Part shown: in pieces, positions 44,316-52,203 of the stretch
How positions within the stretch are numbered: the stretch's first letter is position 1
Layout: each line of letters opens with the position of its first letter
Source of the DNA: Ktedonobacter sp. SOSP1-85
GTDB lineage: Bacteria > Chloroflexota > Ktedonobacteria > Ktedonobacterales > Ktedonobacteraceae
Assembly: GCF_016587415.1 (NCBI RefSeq)
Contig: NZ_BNJI01000001.1
Location: forward strand, 4,503,501 to 4,567,500
DNA: 64,000 nt
Reading direction: 5' to 3'
Translations under genes and position numbers: made by a program
Notes under the pieces: model-generated
The model's input: the letters and a program-made list of their open reading frames with translations, nothing else
Databases searched by the model: none
What the model was told of the DNA's origin: nothing

Positions 44316-45299
44316 ATGCATACGGTTGCTATCCCTCGCATGGTTGGCACGCTGGAACAGGTGCGCCACTATGCTGATCTCTTTGTCGGGCGGTGGTCTG
44401 ACTTTGCCATCCAGACCACCAACGGCGGCTATGTTCGGGCCGGGCGTTCCCTGGAACTGGAAGACCTGTTGAAACATTTCCAGGGCTGGCGCACGCTGGG
44501 AACCTATCTCATTGATGGGCAGGGCATGTGTCGCTGCTGTGTCTACGATGACGATAGAGAGTGTGGCCTGCTTCAGCTCCTGCAACTGCAAGAGGTCTTG
44601 CGCCAACACGGCCACGTCTCCTACCTGGAGCGTTCCCGGCGCGGCGGTCACCTATGGGTGTTTTTTGAAGAACTGCTTCCAGCCTCGCAGGTGCGCGACT
44701 GGTTTCTCCCCTTCTGTCCGTCAGGTGTCGAGTTCTACCCCAAACAGAGCGAGGGCGGCGCGTACGGCTCGCTAATCCGTCTCCCCCTTGGCGTGCATAA
44801 GAAGTCGGGCCAGTGCTACCCCTTCTTCTTCGATGACGATGTGTATGCCCTCTGGCGAGGCGTCGAGGACCAGCTGCACCGGCTGATGAGTGTGCAGCGC
44901 AACCCCGTTCCAGCTTCGCGTAAACAGCCTCTCGCGTCCGTAGGCGCGACACCCACGCAGCCACACCACCCATCGTTAGCCCCTACAGCACTTACACACC
45001 TGACCTATTCGCAGAACACCATACACGCCTGGTGTGAGATGCAAGACCCCTTCGCGGTCATTGGGCGCTATGTCCAGCTAGACCAGCGGGGCATGGCCTG
45101 TTGTCCCTTTGGTGATCACCACCAGGGCGGGCGCGATCGTCACCCCTCATTCAAGGTCTATCAGCCCAAACGCGTTAGCGGCTCTTCCTGGTTTTGCTAC
45201 ACCTGGAACCGGGGCGGCAACGTCTTTGATTTTCTCTGTCACTGGTACAACGTCGATGCCGCCACCATGTGGCGCAGGATTCAGGCCGGGGAGGTCTAA
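44316..45299 (+). CDS. AEP primase (TOTE-type) fused to CHC2 zinc-finger-like domain
   Basis: 327 residues from ATG 44316, with GGAGGAAAAC upstream. Residues about 1-190 match archaeo-eukaryotic-type primases of the TOTE group: the region CVYDDDRECGLLQLLQL at the catalytic-acid position, then HVSYLERSRRGGHLWVFFEE, VEFYPKQSEGGAYGSLIRLP and LGVHKKSGQCYPF. Residues about 250-327 resemble the DnaG CHC2 finger: CCPFGDHHQGGRDRHPSFKV, then WFCYTWNRGGNVFDFLCHW. In DnaG the last part reads W-x-C-x2-C-G-x-G-G; here the second Cys is Trp, so zinc binding is altered. It would prime replication of the element. Confidence 0.75.
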   Translation: MHTVAIPRMVGTLEQVRHYADLFVGRWSDFAIQTTNGGYVRAGRSLELEDLLKHFQGWRTLGTYLIDGQGMCRCCVYDDDRECGLLQLLQLQEVLRQHGHVSYLERSRRGGHLWVFFEELLPASQVRDWFLPFCPSGVEFYPKQSEGGAYGSLIRLPLGVHKKSGQCYPFFFDDDVYALWRGVEDQLHRLMSVQRNPVPASRKQPLASVGATPTQPHHPSLAPTALTHLTYSQNTIHAWCEMQDPFAVIGRYVQLDQRGMACCPFGDHHQGGRDRHPSFKVYQPKRVSGSSWFCYTWNRGGNVFDFLCHWYNVDAATMWRRIQAGEV

Positions 45300-45303
45300 C
45301 ACC

Positions 45304-45582
45304 ATGAAAAGAGATATACCCTGTGTTCTTACGGTTATTCGTCGTGGCCTTGAAGAGAAGGAACTAGAGAAAAAGCCGATTGAAGATGTGTTTTCAGCTG
45401 CCAATGGCGATCTCCACTTTCTCATTCACGCGCTGGCTGAAGCGTACCTCTCAGAAGAAGAACAACAGCAGATTGAAACCGTGTTAGACCATCATTCAGA
45501 CTGCGTGTACACAGCGCTGGCTCGTATAACTTGCCGTTGGCCTCTCTCTGAGCGGGCGTTCCTAGAAAGGCCCTTAGAATGA
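45304..45582 (+). CDS. Hypothetical protein of the integrated element
   Basis: 92 residues, beginning four bases after the primase-like gene stops, and overlapping the next gene by four bases (ATGA). Soluble, acidic and helix-rich: KPIEDVFSAANGDLHFLIHA, YLSEEEQQQIETVLDHHSDC. No family is recognised. The tight packing argues for a real gene in the replication operon. Confidence 0.6.
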   Translation: MKRDIPCVLTVIRRGLEEKELEKKPIEDVFSAANGDLHFLIHALAEAYLSEEEQQQIETVLDHHSDCVYTALARITCRWPLSERAFLERPLE

Positions 45583-45770
45583 TTGGACTGCTTCTCATTG
45601 CTGCTGTGATTGTGATTGTGCTTTGTGCCTACTGGCCTAAGAGCGAGCAAGAGGAACCGAGGGACGCGACAGCGCAAGAATGGATTGAAGCCGAAGAGCG
45701 CGGCGAAGTGACCATTCTTGACGATCACGGCACTGATCACCCAACCGTCGAATTTCGGCGGCGAAGATAA
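45579..45770 (+). CDS. Small single-span membrane protein of the integrated element
   Basis: 63 residues: membrane segment at the N-terminus (MIGLLLIAAVIVIVLCAYWP) followed by an acidic cytoplasmic tail (RDATAQEWIEAEERGEVTI) and a final RRRR-like basic end. Translationally coupled to the preceding gene. No function is known. It ends the operon, with a terminator at 45783-45817. Confidence 0.6.
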   Translation: MIGLLLIAAVIVIVLCAYWPKSEQEEPRDATAQEWIEAEERGEVTILDDHGTDHPTVEFRRRR

Positions 45771-45782
45771 CGAAAAGAGTAT

Positions 45783-45817
45783 AACCAGCCCTTATAGCAC
45801 CTGTTAAAGGGCTGGTT
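45783..45817 (+). terminator. Terminator-like hairpin at the end of the replication operon
   Basis: Perfect 11-bp stem (45783-45793 with 45807-45817), 13-base loop, TTGT tail. Confidence 0.7.
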
Positions 45818-45996
45818 GTACATATTTTAGAGCGTTGTACAAAGATGTAAGCCATGATGAACTCTGTGTGGCTATCCTCCTGTTACGGCAGAGGTGAAAC
45901 AACATTTATAAACGATGCTCTAGAGTCTACCATAGCAAACTCTAGAGTATACTGACGACAACTTCAACGCCTGTAAGTGATGATGTCCGCTTGCTA

Positions 45997-46764
45997 CTAA
46001 CTGGGAAGTCTCCAGAGGTCATCCTCGATAAAATGTGCAGTGGTCGACGTCCCAAAGGCTGCCACTCCGAAGGATGATTGGCAGTCCCGAATAGGTGTAT
46101 CCAGTTTCACCTCATGGCGATTGACATAGAACCTGCACTGATCAGATTGTACTTTCATACCAATAGAAAGCGGAAAGGTGATGGGAAACGAAACCTTTCC
46201 CGATTGCTTAAATGAGCTGAGGATATTGACCGTGACTATTCTATAATTTCCATCTTTATCGATCAAAAACATATCACCAGCCGACACAACACCTTCCTCC
46301 TGGATGTTATAGGCAATGCCGACTCCCCCATCCCCATGACTCTGCATATCTCTGAAAACAACCTGGTATGCAACATTATTAAACCCAGACGTTCCGCTAC
46401 GGGGGCAGCCCTTATAATATGATTGGTCTAGTGCTATCTGATAACTACCGTCCTGAAAATCACACCCACTCTGCTCCCAATTACTATTTACCTGACTCAG
46501 ATCCTCATGAAAGATGCTTGTAGCAACGAAAGGTGCGGGAAACGCATTCGGTACAGCATTTGCCGTCGCCTGATAGACAGCCGTTCCGGTTGATGCATAT
46601 GCAACCGCTGTTTTCGTTCCATTCCTTACGGCGGTCTCGGTGGCCTGGACAGAAAGATCGTGTTGATGTCTATTGTTCTGATCCTGTGCTATCCAGATAA
46701 TGCTTCCCACGATAAGCAAAAGGGCAAGAAAAAAACTGGCCCAAAGCATTCCTTTACTTTTCAT
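45997..46764 (-). CDS. Single-span membrane protein with lectin-like external domain
   Basis: 255 residues from ATG 46764, with AAGGAACAAGG upstream; the open frame extends 58 codons further without support. Membrane segment near the start (MLWASFFLALLLIVGSIIWIA), then a T/A-rich stalk (TAVYQATANAVPNAFPAP), then an outer domain of about 160 residues. That domain shows HEDLSQVNSNWEQSGCDFQD, GGVGIAYNIQEEG and AAFGTSTTAHFIEDDLWRL. The strand pattern and the final F-D-D-x-W motif resemble concanavalin-like/LamG (DUF1080-type) sugar-binding domains. It is transcribed against the other element genes, so it may be cargo. Confidence 0.65.
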   Translation of the reverse strand: MKSKGMLWASFFLALLLIVGSIIWIAQDQNNRHQHDLSVQATETAVRNGTKTAVAYASTGTAVYQATANAVPNAFPAPFVATSIFHEDLSQVNSNWEQSGCDFQDGSYQIALDQSYYKGCPRSGTSGFNNVAYQVVFRDMQSHGDGGVGIAYNIQEEGVVSAGDMFLIDKDGNYRIVTVNILSSFKQSGKVSFPITFPLSIGMKVQSDQCRFYVNRHEVKLDTPIRDCQSSFGVAAFGTSTTAHFIEDDLWRLPS

Positions 46765-46988
46765 TCCTTGTTCCTTATCAAATAAGTCATATGCACTCCT
46801 GCAGATAACCATACAAGCAAATGGGTGATTTCTACCAGGACAAGAACCGGACACATTCCGGCCAAACTGCTCCAAATACTTTAAATGCCAATTTTTATTT
46901 ACACTGCTTCTCTTAAGAGAGACATTACAAGCCGTCAAAAAAGAGCCTTTGCAAGAGACTCTTTTTCTTACTCATTTTGGAGGGTTCT

Positions 46989-47081
46989 ATGAAACATTGC
47001 TCGTTTTGTTTTTTTATCACTTTTCTCGTGGAGCCTTGCGAGAGGCTGTGCTCAATATGGTTGCAGTTTCATTTCTTATGA
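46989..47081 (+). CDS. Possible 30-residue cysteine-rich peptide
   Basis: ATG at 46989 is preceded by GGAGGG at ideal distance. The frame encodes a short hydrophobic peptide starting MKHCSFCFFITFLVEPCERL with four cysteines and stopping at 47081. It lies between a divergent membrane-protein gene and the Rep gene. It could be a leader peptide or chance; there is no family support. Confidence 0.25.
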   Translation: MKHCSFCFFITFLVEPCERLCSIWLQFHFL

Positions 47082-47180
47082 ACCAGGGGCGCGGTCTAGT
47101 AACACGCGCCCCTCTGTGTACCGATTTGGCGTGATGGTGCCGCTTCTAGGGCCATTTAAAGGCCGAAAGGAATTGTGTGT

Positions 47181-48383
47181 ATGGCATCTTGTACAAAAGC
47201 GGTTCTTGTAGGCATTGATACACTCGTGATCAATGCGCATTTTCCCCAGCATGAGCAGCTGGCCGAGGAACAGAAGAAGGCCAAACAGGAGACATACGAC
47301 GCGCGTCTTTCCGCTCTTGTGGAGCAACTCTACCAGTGGCAAGAGAAGGCGCAAATCGCGAAAGAGCCACAACTCACCACGTGGGAACATGAGGGAAAAG
47401 CGTTTTTGATGTCTCCCAACGGGACACAGACGCACTACTTCTTGCTCAAGAACGGGTACATCGATCTGATGATGGGGCCACATCTACACCACGGAGCGCC
47501 TGCGCGGGTGCGCTTCTCTAGTGAGTACCTGTGGCGGCGTGGCGTCGATGATGCTGTGATGAGCACACATATGTTTCTCAGTAGCCTCTTGCAAGAGGTC
47601 GTTAATCTCCAACCGGCAGAAATGCACCTGTGTGCCGATATAGCGGGTTTTCACATCCCTCGCAACTATGAGCGGGTGTTTGTCTCCCTCGCCACCAAGT
47701 GGCGGCCAGTGAAAGAGTCTCAGCTAGATAAACCTGTCTACCGTCACCACCGGCTGGAGACGTTGCAGTTTAGTGGGCATGGCAACCCTCTTAGTGTGAC
47801 GATCTACGATAAACCGGCTGAGATCGAGCAAAAGTCCCGTGAAAAGCGATGGTTCTATGATCTCTGGAAACAGCGCCAATGGGACGAGCAGACGCCCGTG
47901 TGGCGCATTGAATGCCGGGTGAAGCGTGAAGCCCTCCACGAGATGGATATAGAGGATGTGTATGAAGCCATAGAAAAAGCCCCCGCCATCTGGGCCTACT
48001 GCGTTGGGCATCCAGGGCAGAAAAAGGGTTGGATTCGCATGGTCGAACCCAACACAAAAGACTCCAATCGGCGGCGATGGGAGACAGCGGAGGCATGGCA
48101 GACAGTGCAAACAGCGTTCCTGTCCGGCTGGCGCGATGTGACCGACATTGAAGCTATCCAACGTGAGCGCAAGCGCGAAATTAACCTGGACCGGGCCGAG
48201 AAGGCCATAGCAGGTTACACCACCACCTATGGGGCGTGGCTGCAAGATGCGCTTAGCCCGGATGCTGATGCTTCTATGGTGCTGCAACGGCTCTATACCA
48301 GAATGCTTGAAATCTGGGAGGAGCGCGGCGTTGATTTCCAAACATTGCGACGTCAAAAGCAATGTGTGTATCACATTTCCTAG
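47181..48383 (+). CDS. Replication initiator / relaxase of Rep_trans type
   Basis: About 400 residues from ATG 47181; a GTG two codons earlier is possible. The N-terminal half carries family-type blocks: YFLLKNGYIDLMMGPHLHHG, SSEYLWRRGVDDAV, AEMHLCADIAGFHIP. The central block LETLQFSGHGNPLSVTIYDK and RIECRVKREALHEM are characteristic of Rep_trans (pT181 Rep, Tn916 Orf20/MobT) proteins, which nick one DNA strand at an origin through a tyrosine. The catalytic Tyr cannot be assigned with certainty; Y in TIYDKPAE is a candidate. The C-terminus is helical. It gives the element either rolling-circle replication or mobilisation. Confidence 0.72.
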   Translation: MASCTKAVLVGIDTLVINAHFPQHEQLAEEQKKAKQETYDARLSALVEQLYQWQEKAQIAKEPQLTTWEHEGKAFLMSPNGTQTHYFLLKNGYIDLMMGPHLHHGAPARVRFSSEYLWRRGVDDAVMSTHMFLSSLLQEVVNLQPAEMHLCADIAGFHIPRNYERVFVSLATKWRPVKESQLDKPVYRHHRLETLQFSGHGNPLSVTIYDKPAEIEQKSREKRWFYDLWKQRQWDEQTPVWRIECRVKREALHEMDIEDVYEAIEKAPAIWAYCVGHPGQKKGWIRMVEPNTKDSNRRRWETAEAWQTVQTAFLSGWRDVTDIEAIQRERKREINLDRAEKAIAGYTTTYGAWLQDALSPDADASMVLQRLYTRMLEIWEERGVDFQTLRRQKQCVYHIS

Positions 48384-48440
48384 TCCCTGATGATTTGATT
48401 CTTGAAAAGCGTTCTCTCTATAAGGGAAGAGGCTTAGACG

Positions 48441-48848
48441 TCATGCCTCAATTTTCGGCGAAGTGGAAGCCGCATGTGCAAGGCATTTTTCAACCATATC
48501 AAGCAATTCATCGAGATGAAAGGGCTTGTACAGAATGGGAATGCCTTTTTGTTCAAGGATTGCCTCTTGTTGCAAAACATCAGCAAGGCCTGCAGTACAA
48601 AGGATAATAGGGATATGCATAGTTGGGCGATGGAGTTTGAGTTTCTGCAAAAAATCCCATCCATCTCGGTGAGCACCAAATCTGAAATCAAGGAGAATGA
48701 GATCAGGTTGAAGGCGCTCAACATCTATGACATCCTCAAAAATCATTTCTGCAATTGTTACTTGATATCCGCCTTCCTCTTCTAAGACAAGGCGCATCAT
48801 TTCGAGAATTGACGGATCGTCATCAATAATCAAAAGATGGGCAGACAT
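48441..48848 (-). CDS. Stand-alone response-regulator receiver domain
   Basis: 135 residues: a single receiver domain with no output part. Acidic pocket LLIIDDDPSIL, phospho-acceptor Asp in PDLILLDFRFG, Thr in IILCTAGLAD and the invariant Lys in PILYKPFHLDEL are all present, so it should accept phosphate. No histidine kinase is on the element, so it would work with a host kinase. It lies between Rep and the excisionase-like gene, on the opposite strand. Confidence 0.9.
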   Translation of the reverse strand: MSAHLLIIDDDPSILEMMRLVLEEEGGYQVTIAEMIFEDVIDVERLQPDLILLDFRFGAHRDGWDFLQKLKLHRPTMHIPIILCTAGLADVLQQEAILEQKGIPILYKPFHLDELLDMVEKCLAHAASTSPKIEA

Positions 48849-48965
48849 GACGTAAAAGCTCCTTTCCGTGTTCTAGAATGGCATCAGGCTTGGTCCGACA
48901 AACTTTATACTCAAGTATACGGATGAGTATTCGTATCAGATGCAGTTTGATTTTCAATCATATTA

Positions 48966-48998
48966 ACCTCATGTGTCAACTGGCACACGAGGTTTTTT
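48966..48998 (+). terminator. Rho-independent terminator upstream of the excisionase-like gene
   Basis: AACCTC...GAGGTT stem (about 12 pairs, AACTG loop) followed by seven T. It isolates the excision/integration genes from transcription arriving from the left. Confidence 0.7.
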
Positions 48999-49014
48999 TA
49001 TGGAGGTTGCCAGT

Positions 49015-49221
49015 ATGCAAAAACAAGTAACCACGGCACCAGGTGAGTTACAGCCCTTGCTGACAATCCCTGGTACGGCAAAGATGCTCAGTGTAAGTGA
49101 ACGCATGGTATACAAGCTCATTGACTTTGAAGGCTTACCCACGATTTCACTAGGGCGATCAGTGAGAATTGATCCTGTTTCTCTCAAGCGGTGGCTTGTA
49201 GAGCGTGAAAATACACGGTAG
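49015..49221 (+). CDS. Excisionase-like helix-turn-helix protein
   Basis: 68 residues from ATG 49015, chosen because GGAGG lies seven bases upstream; ATG 49000 and GTG 48973 are in frame but overlap the terminator. The sequence LLTIPGTAKMLSVSERMVYKL followed by GLPTISLGRSVRIDPVSLKRW is the standard HTH_17 (MerR-like, excisionase) fold, whose wing holds R-S-V-R-I. It ends 10 bases before the integrase, so both are probably made together. It likely steers excision of the element. Confidence 0.88.
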   Translation: MQKQVTTAPGELQPLLTIPGTAKMLSVSERMVYKLIDFEGLPTISLGRSVRIDPVSLKRWLVERENTR

Positions 49222-49231
49222 GAGTTAGTAT

Positions 49232-50395
49232 ATGGCTGGACGTAGAAAACACGGCGAAGGAACACTTTTTAAACGTGCTGATGGACGCTGGCAAGCCAGT
49301 TTTATTACCTCTAATGGTAAGCGCAAGTACTTTTACGCCTGGAAGTCGTCAGAAGCGCTTGAGAAGATGCGCAAGGCTATGCAAGAAGACCAGAAAGGTC
49401 TTCTTGCATCTGGCAAACGTATGCTCATGAAAGACTATCTTCCTCAGTGGCTAGAGGTTGTAGCCAAGCCACAGATTTTTAGCGGGACTTACGTCCAATA
49501 TAAATCTACGCTTAATAAACATTTGCTTCCCGCCTTTGGTAGTACCATGGTGCATAAGTTGACTGTTCAGCAGGTACAGTCCTTCTATGCACAAAAGCTG
49601 GAGGAAGGGCTAGCACCTGGGACTGTCATTTTTATACATGGTGTTTTGCATATGGCTTTAGAGAATGCAGTAAGTTGGGGGCTTATATCGCACAATGTGA
49701 CTGACAAGGCAAAAATGCCTAAAAGAGTACGCCATGACTACCGCACTCTAAACTTAGAAGAGGCGAAAGTGTTGGTAACATTTGCCCGTGCTTCTCGACT
49801 AGAAGCTCTGCTTATAATGGCTCTTACAACCGCCATGAGAAGGGGTGAACTTCTTGGCCTGCGATGGAGTGACATTGATTTTGAGAATAAAACGCTTCAG
49901 TTAAGGCGTTCTCTCAGACGTGTGCGTCATGTAGGTTTTGTTGTTAAGGAACCCAAAACCAAAGCTGGCAGACGCAGAATTATGCTTACGGACTATGCCA
50001 TAGAGGCTCTCAAAAGACACAAGCGCCTGCAAGAAGAACGGCGTGAAAAGTCTACAGATTGGTCTGATCTTGGCCTGGTGTTTCCCAATACTCGAGGTGG
50101 ATACTGGGACCCTGATCACATGGTGGACGTTTTTAAGAAGATGCTTGCCAAGGCCCAACTCCCTCCGATAAGGTTTCATGATCTGCGACATAGTGCAGCG
50201 ACCTTGCTCCTGGCCATGGGTGTACACCCCAAACTGGTTCAAGACCTGTTGGGGCATAGTACCGTAGGGATCACGATGGATACTTACTCACATGTGCTGC
50301 CTTCTATGCAGAAAGAGGTCGCAGATAAGATGGGTTTTGCTTTTACATTTGAAGAGGATCAGGAGGAAGGAAAGGATCAGAAAGGGGAGAATTGA
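49232..50395 (+). CDS. int: Tyrosine recombinase (phage-type integrase)
   Basis: 387 residues. An AP2-like arm-binding start (GEGTLFKRADGRWQASFI), the SAM-like core-binding domain (LPQWLEVVAKPQIFSGTYVQYKS) and the catalytic domain from about residue 170. The active site is complete: Arg in ALTTAMRRGELLGLRW, Lys in VKEPKTKAGRRRI, H-x-x-R in FHDLRHSAATLL, His in LGHSTVGIT and the nucleophile Tyr in DTYSHVLP. It joins the attachment sites that flank the element (16-bp repeat). A terminator follows at 50443. Confidence 0.96.
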   Translation: MAGRRKHGEGTLFKRADGRWQASFITSNGKRKYFYAWKSSEALEKMRKAMQEDQKGLLASGKRMLMKDYLPQWLEVVAKPQIFSGTYVQYKSTLNKHLLPAFGSTMVHKLTVQQVQSFYAQKLEEGLAPGTVIFIHGVLHMALENAVSWGLISHNVTDKAKMPKRVRHDYRTLNLEEAKVLVTFARASRLEALLIMALTTAMRRGELLGLRWSDIDFENKTLQLRRSLRRVRHVGFVVKEPKTKAGRRRIMLTDYAIEALKRHKRLQEERREKSTDWSDLGLVFPNTRGGYWDPDHMVDVFKKMLAKAQLPPIRFHDLRHSAATLLLAMGVHPKLVQDLLGHSTVGITMDTYSHVLPSMQKEVADKMGFAFTFEEDQEEGKDQKGEN

Positions 50396-50442
50396 TGTAA
50401 AATGTGATGTAAATTGCTAGGTGTATAGAGTTTCTGCAACAT

Positions 50443-50468
50443 AAAGCCGCTTTTTAAGCGGTTTTATT
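50443..50468 (+). terminator. Rho-independent terminator after the integrase
   Basis: A 10-pair stem (50443-50452 with 50456-50465, one G-T) with TTT loop and T-rich tail, 27 bases before attR. Confidence 0.85.
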
Positions 50469-50494
50469 GTTGCCTGTTTTGAGGTTTTTGGGAG

Positions 50495-50510
50495 TTGCAG
50501 ATATTGTACC
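50495..50510 (+). repeat. attR core (16-bp direct repeat)
   Basis: Identical to attL (41848-41863). Joining outer flanks would recreate a divergent intergenic region between the quinone oxidoreductase and the VOC gene. Confidence 0.85.
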
Positions 50511-50554
50511 GCACTTTCCCTGCGGATGCCGAATAAGACTATGTCTATTTACTC

Positions 50555-50583
50555 TTGCTTTTAGAACAAATGTTTTATATAAT
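50555..50583 (+). promoter_or_regulatory. Sigma-70-type promoter of the VOC gene
   Basis: TTGCTT (50555-50560), 17-base spacer, TATAAT (50578-50583), 90 bases before the VOC start and 45 bases outside attR. Confidence 0.7.
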
Positions 50584-50672
50584 AGAGAGGCCGACGTGAG
50601 AATAGTAAGGTAGACATGGTTTGTAGCAGTTTTATGAGCTGTTGCTCATTGGTTGGTTAGGGATCGTCACAT

Positions 50673-51125
50673 ATGCAACTAGTAACATCACTTTCCCTCA
50701 TTTCTATCCTGGTGCAGGACCAGGATGCCGCGCTTGAGTTCTATACCGATATTATGGGGCTAGAGAAGTGCCTGGATATTACCTATGCTCCAGGTCTACG
50801 CCTGGTGACTGTGGCCCCCAGGGGGCAGCGAAAGCCGCAACTGGCGCTGGCGAAGCCGGGTATTTATCATGATGAAGCCTGGATGCAGGATGTGTTGAGG
50901 CGCATGGATCCGCGCAATCCCTGGATGTTTGCCACAAACAATTGTGGTGAAACCTATGAAAAATTGACTGCCCGAGGTGTGCATTTTCTTCAGGCTCCTA
51001 CCAGGCAACTTTATGGAATCGAGGCTCGTTTCACTGATCCTGATGAGAATATGTTTGCACTATTAGAGCCTTTTCCCGAGGCACGCTCACTCTGCCTGGC
51101 TCGCTGCATTGGGACAGCCGCCTGA
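50673..51125 (+). CDS. VOC-superfamily (glyoxalase/bleomycin-resistance-like) protein
   Basis: 150 residues. Two beta-alpha-beta units: LSLISILVQDQDAALEFYTD-like start, LGLEKC-like turn (MGLEKCLDITYAPGLRLVTV), and the second half ENYEKLTARGVHF-like with EARFTDPDENMFALLEPFP. The possible metal ligand Glu of the second half is in NMFALLE. Such proteins bind small metabolites, quench antibiotics or isomerise glyoxal adducts; the ligand is unknown. No strong ribosome-binding site precedes the ATG. Confidence 0.8.
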   Translation: MQLVTSLSLISILVQDQDAALEFYTDIMGLEKCLDITYAPGLRLVTVAPRGQRKPQLALAKPGIYHDEAWMQDVLRRMDPRNPWMFATNNCGETYEKLTARGVHFLQAPTRQLYGIEARFTDPDENMFALLEPFPEARSLCLARCIGTAA

Positions 51126-51149
51126 CTTCTCGCGCCTGCGGCGCTCGCT

Positions 51150-51218
51150 TTCTAGTAAGTAGTGTGGAGCGTCCTGGCAGCTGCAGGCTGCCAGGACGCT
51201 CCACACTACTTACTAGAA
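51150..51218. repeat. Palindrome (31-bp arms) after the VOC gene, with shared GC-rich module
   Basis: Perfect arms 51150-51180 and 51188-51218, 7-base loop. The bases between the stop codon and the palindrome carry a 21-base block containing CTCGCGCCTGCGGCGCT (51125-51145), identical at 59650-59670. The inner arm (GTGGAGCGT-CTGGCAG type) also matches the palindrome at 59.7 kb. Confidence 0.93.
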
Positions 51219-51403
51219 GAATATATCTCCTGATCCTCGCTGAAAATCCCACAGGTTTAAAATGCTTCTGGAGAACACCAGCACCCAGTAGTACTCATGG
51301 GGGCCTATCTTTCATGTGTTACTTTGGTCGAGGATTGGCCGTCTTGCATTCGTGAACAGAACATCCTGTGCAACGATTCTATGCAAGATTTTTGGAGATA
51401 CGT

Positions 51404-52009
51404 ATGTCGTTAAGTAACCTGGAAGAAGTCTCTGTAGAGTCGGTTCTCCTTGAGGAGCCAGCTGCATCTGTAGTGCCTGCCACCCCTGCCGACGTTCCTA
51501 CACGTTCCTACCATCCCTATTCCTGGAGCGTTGCGAATCGCGTGTTGGATGTCGTCGATACCTTAACTGGCGGTCGCGCTGGCATGCTCCAGCGTTTGAG
51601 CAGTTACGTTGTGATTGGTGGTGTCGCGGCAGTTGTCAATCTGATTGTGTATTATATTGTTTATCACTTTGTTCCAGTGCCAGGAACGGATACGGTGCAT
51701 CTGGTGGTTGCTTTCCTCTGTGCGACCGAAATTTCTATCATGGCCAACTTTGTCCCCAATGACTACTTTACCTTCCGGCATGTTGCGGGAGCTCGCCAAC
51801 GTTCGTGGCTCCAGCGCTGCCTGCGTTTCCAGCTGACTTGCATTAGTGGCAGCGCGCTGACCGCCTTGATTCAATTTAGCCTCGTTTACCTGGTGCATGT
51901 CTGGCCGCTGTTCGCCCAGGCTTCCGCGCTGATCATTGTGCTATTCTACAACTTTACTGTTCATCATCTGTTTACCTATCGGCATGTGAAGACTGAGAAA
52001 ACGCTCTAA
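51404..52009 (+). CDS. GtrA-family membrane protein
   Basis: 201 residues from ATG 51404, with GGAG upstream; an earlier in-frame ATG lacks one. A polar N-terminus of about 65 residues precedes four membrane spans of the GtrA fold: LSSYVVIGGVAAVVNLIVYY, VAFLCATEISIMANFVPNDYFTF (the N-x-x-P-N-D-x-x-TF signature), LTALIQFSLVYLVHV and ASALIIVLFYNFTVHHLFTY. GtrA-type proteins flip lipid-linked sugars for surface glycan modification, so a link to the glycosyltransferases of this window is reasonable. Confidence 0.88.
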   Translation: MSLSNLEEVSVESVLLEEPAASVVPATPADVPTRSYHPYSWSVANRVLDVVDTLTGGRAGMLQRLSSYVVIGGVAAVVNLIVYYIVYHFVPVPGTDTVHLVVAFLCATEISIMANFVPNDYFTFRHVAGARQRSWLQRCLRFQLTCISGSALTALIQFSLVYLVHVWPLFAQASALIIVLFYNFTVHHLFTYRHVKTEKTL

Positions 52010-52130
52010 TCGTTAGTCTGTAAACAGAAGAACCAAGTTACGCGAAAGACAAACTCTCTCCTGGGGCGGAGGATATGTGGCTGGCAGGAATATGCCCATT
52101 GAAGCTATGTGACAGAAGAAAAAGATAAGC

Positions 52131-52172
52131 AAGCGAGAGGCTGCCCACATCATTGTGGACAGCCTCTCGCTT
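52131..52172. terminator. Near-perfect palindrome between convergent genes
   Basis: Arms 52131-52149 and 52154-52172 with one mismatch, between the ends of gtrA-like and the glucan phosphorylase gene, probably terminating both. Confidence 0.8.
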
Positions 52173-52203
52173 GTTCTACTTTACTGGGAGGCAGGGCTTT
52201 CTA

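Larger units (their letters stand above)
41848..50510 (+). mobile_element. Integrated element (8.66 kb) with tyrosine integrase
   Basis: It is bounded by a 16-base direct repeat, TTGCAGATATTGTACC, at 41848-41863 and 50495-50510, each preceded by GGGAG. The integrase gene lies 100 bases inside the right end, next to an excisionase-like gene. Cargo: Rep_trans protein, SSB, AEP-CHC2 primase-like protein, glucosaminidase, orphan receiver, single-pass membrane protein and several unknown small genes. There is no coupling protein or type IV secretion gene, so it fits an integrative mobilizable or plasmid-like element and not a self-transferring one. It separated the divergent quinone oxidoreductase and VOC genes. 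Confidence 0.88.
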
